Assembly (NCBI GenBank): GCA_040954595.2
Contig: CM082587.2
Span: forward strand, 10,850,001-10,914,000
Length of the DNA stretch: 64,000 nucleotides
Source of the DNA: Balanoglossus misakiensis
Taxonomy: Eukaryota > Hemichordata
Reading direction: 5' to 3'
Shown: piece after piece, positions 56,661 through 64,000 of the stretch
How positions within the stretch are numbered: position 1 is the first letter of the stretch
Layout of the letters: each line of letters opens with the position of its first letter
The notes under the pieces: generated by a model
Seen by the model: only the letters and a program-made list of their open reading frames with translations
Databases searched by the model: none
What the model was told of the DNA's origin: nothing
Program-made: the position numbers and the translations under genes

Positions 56661-57636
56661 GGTAGTTGGACAGGCTAGGGCGTCAGTTAAAATTTCATTT
56701 AAAAACACTGAATTTATATCTAGAAATGTATTAGAGAAAAATTAAACTCATTCGGGGCAATAAACGTGTAACAAGATATGGCTGGTTTTATGATACCTAA
56801 TTTCATTCATCTGGCAAGGAAGCTAGGGAGCCTTATTTGAGCGCCCTCTAGGGAAAGACTTCTCCTAGGCTATGCGCACAAGGACGGGTTCCCCTAGCCA
56901 AGGGCATTTAAATGTAACTTGCAAACACTGATTCTTGCAATTTTCAACGATAGATAACCTTGCTTGTTTATTAAAGGCTGCCAAATTATGGACATTTTTG
57001 CATTTCTAGGGATCCCGAAAAGCCAGCGGAAAAGCGTTTGACCCAGATAAATGCGATCCTTCGCCGTGAACTGCCGCTAAACTTTGCGTATTTCGCTACT
57101 TTTCTGCCCTTCGCCATAATGTAATGGTTTTTATTTGTGATTGAATAGGTATGCCAGATATTTTTTTTATCATGAAACTTTCAGGAAAGGCTCGGGACAT
57201 CCCAAAGAACAATTTTACGGGACAGTTTTTTCATAAGTTTTCCCGTTGTGTTTTGGCAGCACGTTAAAGTTGTATACAAAAAATCAACAAAAACTGTGTT
57301 TTCCTGAGTGATAACTTTGAAAAAAAGTTTTTGCTGAAAGTGTCCCATACATTGCTGGAGGGGTTGCTTCATATTAAAATGAATACAAATTATTCAATAA
57401 TTTGTGAAAACATGTCAAGATTCAATCAATATTTTGTAAAATTATGAATATTTATATTTAGGCGTATCAAATTTCATAATTTTAGCAGATATTTTTACAG
57501 TCATATTTTTCCCTCACTTTTTAGTTTGTTAAGAACACATGCTGCAAATTTCAAGTCATTATCTTTATTCTAACTTGTGAAAATAAATTCACAAACATTG
57601 AGAGAATTTGCTTCAAAAATAGCCTTTCCAACTACC
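56661..57636. mobile_element. TTAA-flanked (piggyBac-like) MITE 1
   Basis: 976 bp with inverted ends GGTAGTTGGACAGGCTA / TAGCCTTTCCAACTACC between TTAA 56,657-56,660 and TTAA 57,637-57,640. No ORF. Absent from the left arm. Confidence 0.8.
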
Positions 57637-57640
57637 TTAA

Positions 57641-58080
57641 ACCCCGATGCGTGGTATAAAAGACCCCCCAAATCAGTGGCGAATCTTAATGCCGTTTGAC
57701 TGACAACAGACAACACCAACGATCTTGGCTCTATGAAAATCGGCCCAAACAGATCCAAGCATAAAGAATTACACCACACAACGACAATGGTTGGCTTTAT
57801 AAACACACACAACATAAAGTTATCGATGAAAAAGTACACAAGCTTTTGAAACAACGATGATTTTGGGAGAAATCTGGTTTCAGTGCTTTTCAGAAGCATC
57901 CCTGGGAAACAATAACCACGCCATTCAAACAGCTGTCAATCGCATAGAGGTGTAAAGTGTTCAATTATTTTCTATGTACATGAGATCAATTACACAGTTA
58001 TTATGCACGACGACCACTCCCAAATAAACAACTGTACAAACACACGTTAATCCGAACCCCAGTACTTTCCGCACCGGGGT
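57641..58080. mobile_element. TTAA-flanked MITE 2, abutting the first
   Basis: 440 bp with inverted ends ACCCCGATGCG / CGCACCGGGGT between TTAA 57,637-57,640 (shared with MITE 1) and TTAA 58,081-58,084. The left arm keeps a single TTAA at 34,558-34,561 at this point. Confidence 0.75.
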
Positions 58081-58126
58081 TTAAGGCCTAATGCTAGTGT
58101 CACAACATTGATTACCAGACCGTTTC

Positions 58127-58230
58127 CCTCTGTATGTATGTATGTATGTACGTATGTATGTATGTATGCATGTATGCATGTGTTTGTGTGTGTGTGTACA
58201 TGTGTGTATGCATGTTACATGTATATATGG
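58127..58230. repeat. (TATG)n microsatellite
   Basis: tatgtatg tract with imperfections; the left-arm counterpart is the shorter catacata tract at 34,448-34,485. Confidence 0.8.
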
Positions 58231-61200
58231 ATGTATGTCTGCCCTGATCCAAAACATGAAACCACTTCGCGTATCACCTTGATATTTGGTGTGTAGATGG
58301 GATTTTGCTTAAATGAAGTTGTCATTGCAAAAATACGCAAATAACCTGTGAAATATGTGGAATTGATCAAAACTCAACAACTGGTTAGACTGCTTTGAAC
58401 ATTTGTATGCATGTAGGTAATGTCCTTATACCTGATATACTTTGAGTTTATATCGTGAATTGTCTATTTTTTATGCAATTATTTTGTCTTGTTTTACCAT
58501 TTGAAAAAAAATCTTTTCCTCTTAAAGAGATTGGCTGATTTCTTTAGAATTTAGTATGACACTTCCGGTAGGTGATCTTAGTTGGTTTTGTTTAAATTGT
58601 CGCAGAATTTGTAATCTGTCATTTTTGGTCAAAATTCATTTTCTGAGAAACTCCTTAGATTGCTTTTAAATTTTGGTATGCTTGTTCCAAGAGGTAACCC
58701 AAGTAATGTTGTATATCATTTTGGTGAAATTTACATATTGTGGTCTTGGGGCAATTTTTGCAATTTGTATTCTTTGAAACTACTAGTCAGATTGCTTTCA
58801 ACTTTGGTAGGCGTGGTGATTGAAGTAGATATTATACAATTTGTTGATAGTTGGATAGATGTGGTTTGAGGCAGTTTTTGTCATTGTTGAATGTTGTTTT
58901 CCCTAAAATACTTGTCTGGTTCCTTTGAAATGTTCTTACAGTAGGTCATATCTGCTTGCCAATGTCACATGATTTTTCCCATGAACACAGACATACCTAA
59001 TTTTGTGTAATCCCCAGATGGGACCACAGTGTGTAATAACCTGACCAACAGTGACTAGTATATCCTGTGTGTTATACAGTACTTCTCACAAGGTTGAAGT
59101 ACATGTAGACTGTTGATGATTTTTTGCGATTCTTCAGAAACTTACAATACAGAGTCTAATGTGGTAATGTCCATGGTCACATTCAGAACTACCTAGTCTA
59201 TGCCCGGCAGTGTTCTGTCCGCTTTGCTTCCAAAACTAATGTCTGGCCTCACTCATGCCACTTGCCCAATAAACTAATACCCCTTGCTGGGAATTATGAT
59301 GTAACTAGCGTCGCTTTGAAGCCTATCACATTACTGAACAGTGTTGATTTGGTGTAAGATTATAGTGAAGGCAGGGCTTATTACATTGAAAATGCTACAC
59401 AACCTTAATTACACGTATGTATATCCTTTGTCTAATCATTGGAAAAACAATGTACATGTACCAAAGACTAAGTAGCTATTTGAAGGTGAATCGCAAGTGG
59501 GCACTTTCATTACTTAACCTCAAGCAGTCGGTTAGCTACCGTATACTAAGACAAACATTCCTGGTGTAATTAACATCACTGTCATTAGTAATATCTATCT
59601 CCAATCAGTATCAGTTCTGCCTTTATGTTATTTTAAGTCAATTGTCAAGGTTCATGTACATATATTACAGCTTAACTGTCTTGTCAAAAACTTACGCATG
59701 TACATGTACCTAATTCTAGGCTTACCTGTAGGGTTAGAGATACAGTATTTTATATTAATATGCATTAATATGAAACTAAAATTTGATGGTTAATTTAAGA
59801 CCCCCCTGAGCAATGGTAACCTCGTTAAATATGTGCATATCTAATTCTAGGCTATTCAGCTGAAGTAGAAACCTGGACATGGACAACTTCGGGGTCAAAA
59901 TCTTTTGACAAACATTTGTGTGATCTTGGGTAAACTTTGACCTACATTCCTATATTTTAGCATCCGGAGCAGATACAACCTTGACACTTGGAGTGATGGA
60001 ACTATTTGATTGAGTATTATGTCTTGCCTCATTAATTATGTACTTACCTAATGCCAGCCTAACCAATAGGGCTGGAAGTCTGGCTTTTTGGACATGATAA
60101 ATTTGAGATCAACATTTTTCTACAGCAGCCAGCCTTCTCCTAAAAAGAATGGACAATATAAAGGCTTTGATGGTATACTGAACTTTTGACTCCCTCCCTG
60201 AGACTGTGTGCCAATGACGGGATAGCCTACTCAGCGTTGGGTAGATCCTAAGAAGGCCTCAGCCAGGCATCAAATACAAAAAGCGGAAATCCAAGCTTTA
60301 ATGGTGGGTTACATCGTTAACTTCCCTGCAGAGCTGATTTCTCAGACTGTGAGCCAATGACAGGTAAAGCCTCTAGGTAGGGGCCACCTAAGACAGGCCG
60401 GTCATGCTTTAATCACAAAGAAGGGCAAGTTCAGTCTTACCACAACTTTGTCTGCTGTATATGCTTCATAAAGATTGCAGAGTATTTTGAGAATACATTG
60501 TGTTAAGGCAGTGTGACCAGCTAAAATGTACTGGCAAACACAGCCAATGTGTAATGAAAAACATCTAATTTGGCTGAATAAAAGACACAGCAAAAGCACT
60601 GTGACTAGCTGAGACATAATACTCCATTATGCAGTTCCATCACTCCAAGTGTCAAGAATGTATCTGTGCCGGATGCCAAGATATAGGAATGTAGGTCAAA
60701 GTTTACCCAAGATCACCCAACATTTTGTCAAAAGATTTTGACCCCAAAGTTGTCCATGTCCAGGTTTCTACCGCAACTGGATAGCCTAGAATTAGATATG
60801 TACATATTTAATGAGGTTACCATGGATCAAGGCAGTCCTAAGTAAACCATCAAATTTTTAGTTTCATGTTAATTCATGTTAATATAAAACGCTGTATCTC
60901 TAACCCACTGGTATGCCATTCTGTGTTTCATGCTACCCAATATGGGTAAGTAGGTAAAAAGTCACCCTAGGCCATTTGAAATTTTGCTGAAAAAATCTCG
61001 TCTCTTACATATGTACATTTGGTAAAAGGGAAATTTTAATCACGGAGTAGAACATATTCATAAAAAATATTTGAGGGAAAGAAGGAAGTTTTTCATAGCT
61101 TTGGTGCTTCAAATAGTAGAGAGGTTCCCTTGTTATCCTTAGACTCAAACTCAGAGTTTCCAATCTTACAGTATTTTCATGATATTACTTTCCATCTTAG

Positions 61201-63219
61201 ATTTGTTCATCTAAACAAACTGACTGATAGGTATACATGAACATTTTATTGACTAATGAATGTGCCTGTATGTTGCAATTTAAAGAAGTCACACCTGTTT
61301 TAATCAGCCTCCATATGGAGGGTACACATCGCAGAGAGATGACAAACCCCATGCAAATTCAAGTAATATGGCTCAATGGTGCTGATTTTAAAGGATAGGT
61401 GGATGATTTGAAAAATGTTATTGTGGTAAAAGATGTGTAAAATTTGGCAGCTTGTGAGGCTTTAATTGTAAAATCTTTGAAATGTGTTTTACTCTTTAGG
61501 TCCAATTTTGTATATGTCAATATACCATTGGGACCAATGTGAAATTGTTCTAAACTCAGAAACTCAAGAAGGTACTGGTCAGATTGCTTTAGAAATTGGT
61601 GTGTATTTATGTTATTGAGACTTTATACAGATTTTGTTTTTCATTTTTGAAGTATATTTTTGGGGTGATTTTGGTCGTCATATACTCAGAAACCTCTACC
61701 CACATTTTTTTTAAAATTTGGTTTGCATGTTCTTAGGTGTGATTTTATGACAATTTAACAAACCCAGTGATGGAAGTGACAATATTGTTTTTTTTTTGTT
61801 GGCAATTTCTGCCATTTTTGTCTGATTGCTTTGCAATTTAGTTTGCAGTTTCTAGGGAATTCTTACTGTGGTGCACAAAATTCACAAAGGTGATTTACTA
61901 TCCTCATGCGCTTTGTTGAACTGGCTCCCTGTTGGAAAACAGACATTACAACACTCTTTGAATTGAATTCATAGCTACCAATTTATCGGGGGTGTAGCAC
62001 CTTTTTTATGCCTAAAACTTTGATCGAGAACTTCAAATTAAATGCAACCCTCCAAATATTTGCAATATTTCAGGTAAAATGATATAATTTTAAAGCATAA
62101 ATTTTGATGTATTCATAATCATTAAGAGAAACACATTTTGAAAATAGAATATTAATCACACTAGCAGTCATAATATTTTTGAATCATCACTAAAGAACAT
62201 ATAGAAAAATTAAACAGGTTTTAATTATTTATATTTGAATGCAAAGCGTAAATTCCCTTGTGCCATGGAATTGACAATCTGCAACTGGTGGGGTCCTTCT
62301 GCAAGTAAAAAGCATCAGATAAATTCTGCATGCTCATCACCGAGGCAATTTAGGTGTACTTTTGTACTTTGAGAACTGTCAGTTTTCGCAACTGAAACTC
62401 TGTTCACAGGACAGAGGAAAAACTAGAATGACAACAGCTATGTAAGCTAACAAAAGGAACACAGAGCATAGTTCTCCATACTCACATTTTAATGCAATAA
62501 CTTTTGCTGAAACTGGGGCGTCCGTGGGCAGGCAAAGGCAGTTCTAACTCGACTTGCAAATAAGGCCCATGTCTCTTGTTCGCTGAGATTGTCTGGTTCT
62601 AATAATAGCTGTAAGAACTTGATCATTGACCGAACTGTTGGTTCAATTTTGCAACATTTTATGATTTCAAGCTGTGCAATATTTGCAACTCTGTTTCAAC
62701 TTTGGTTGGAGGGATGATGATGAAGCCATTTCACTGACAAAATAGCGCTACTGACTGATGTCAATGTTTGTTTACAGTCAAATGCATTGCCCTTATAAAA
62801 ATACATGTGAGAAATTTCTTATGTGTATGATACACACTTTTGTGCATGACTGCAAACTCTGTTACAGTTGTGAAATTCTAAGGGTTGAATTCATTGGGTA
62901 GAATTCATGTTTTTTGGATTCTTAAACAACCAGTCACGAAAGCTAAGTGGTTACCTCAGAGAAACTGTGTTAAATTTGGTCATCAATTGCTTTAAATCAT
63001 ACAAGACATTCCCAGAGCTAAAGTTACTGCAGCAGTCAGTTTCAACTCAGCTTGCAAATTGGGATCATGTCTTGTGTTCATCGAGACTGTCTGTAGTCCA
63101 GTTGACAGTCCTATGGGGTCAATGATGAACCTACAAATGTTCTTTCCAATGAAATTGTTATAAATCTAATATTCAGGATTTGCATTCATACCTTAAACAA
63201 TATAACTGTATTGCAAATA

Positions 63220-64000
63220 TGGCAACTCTTCTAAGTTACATTGGAACACCTTCTCGCCACTGTTTGTGCCAAAATGGTGAATAAGCTTTCATTTTCAAGC
63301 CTTAACATAGGCACCCAAAACAAGACAACAGCATTGCAAATATGGCATTTTTTGTTCAACTCTTCTCATTTGCATAGTCCAAAATGGCCGCCAAACTCCT
63401 CTAACATGTAAATTTCCTATGGTCGTCTTAAATAGCGTGTAGTATCGCATTTGAAGGGTTTTCATCAATATGGGTACCTAAAACAATTTCAACGTGGTTG
63501 ACATTGCAATGTTAGACAGCTGTTCTAATTTGCATAATCTAGAATGGCCGACAAACTTCTCTAACATGTAAATTTACTATGGTTGTCTTTAATAGTGTGT
63601 AATATCGCATTTGCAGGGTTTTCATCAATATGGGTACCTAAAACAATTTCAACGTCGTTGACATGGCAATATTAGACAGCTGTTCTAATTTGCATAATCC
63701 AAAATGGCCACCAAACTCTTCTTAAATGTAAATTTCCCTGTTTTGTCTTATATGGTGCCTAAAATCGCATTTGCAGGGTTTTCATCAATATGGGTAACTA
63801 AAACAATTTCAGCGTGGTTGACATGGCAATATTAGACAACTGTTCTAATTTGCATAATCCAAAATGGCCGACAAACTTCTCTAACATGTAAATTTCCCTG
63901 GTTTGTCTTATATGGTGTGTAATATCGCATTTTCACGGTTTTAATTAATATGGGTACCTAAAACAATTTCAACGTGGTTGACATGGCAATATTAGACAAC
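63220..64000 (+). repeat. ~160-bp tandem array at the right edge
   Basis: Units marked by ccaaaatggccgccaaac at about 63,380, 63,540, 63,702 and 63,862, with gggttttcatcaatatgggtacc between. The array runs off the window. The same unit appears inverted at 27,790-28,200. Confidence 0.8.

Larger units (their letters stand above)
54232..64000. repeat. Right arm of the multi-kilobase inverted repeat
   Basis: Reverse-complement partner of 27,790-36,410 (anchors given there) and continuing past the window edge. It carries three insertions missing from the left arm and lacks a 208-bp segment present at 35,882-36,089. Confidence 0.85.

Overview
The window reads as nuclear DNA of a metazoan, most likely a marine invertebrate such as a hemichordate, amphioxus or other deuterostome. 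The evidence is spliced exons with GT-AG borders, CTLD-like and pentraxin-like exon fragments, DIRS, Ty3/Gypsy and APE-type LINE retroelements, and very heavy repeat content. I cannot fix the species from the sequence alone.

The centrepiece is a ten-exon RAG1-like gene at 44,725-50,362 (+). Exon 1 encodes a RAG1-type N-terminus: paired-cysteine and HPxxFCxxC motifs, then a C3HC4 RING finger and a C2H2-like finger. Exons 2-10 encode a transposase-type core in which two acidic motifs, a CxxC, an HxxxxH and a C-terminal Glu follow the same order as in vertebrate RAG1. My splice model totals 3,122 nt, exactly one base short of a 1,040-codon reading frame. The missing base maps to a T run in exon 6, next to the CxxC motif. 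Exon 5 lies in a 229-bp inverted duplication with a 20-nt loop. I found no RAG2/Kelch partner and no convincing transposon ends.

Region by region. 0-7.4 kb: the 5' part of an open LINE ORF2 (-), arrays of about 240-bp and 170-bp repeats, and one pentraxin-like exon (-). 7.4-11.4 kb: a complete-looking IS630/Tc1-like transposon with about 350-bp TIRs and two divergent intact genes, a DD37E transposase and a 539-aa accessory protein. 12.2-13.1 kb: a minisatellite in which each unit is a GC-rich hairpin. 13.3-14.0 kb: a 64-bp tandem repeat and a C-type-lectin-like exon. 15.4-25.8 kb: a 5'-truncated Ty3/Gypsy element whose integrase ends in a PHD finger and which carries a third ORF; it is split by a degenerate but structurally complete DIRS element (ITRs, internal complementary region, gag, RT-RNase H, tyrosine recombinase).

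27.8-36.4 kb and 54.2-64.0 kb form the arms of a multi-kilobase diverged inverted repeat around a 17.8-kb spacer. Several MITEs occur in one arm while the other keeps the empty site: a Harbinger-like one in the left arm, and a hAT-like one plus two abutting TTAA-flanked ones in the right arm. The spacer holds a signal-peptide exon with a TATA box, a 3.8-kb A-tract foldback element inside its first intron, a second short exon, a pentraxin-like exon, and the RAG1-like gene. The rest of the window is dispersed repeat or sequence in which I see nothing recognisable.
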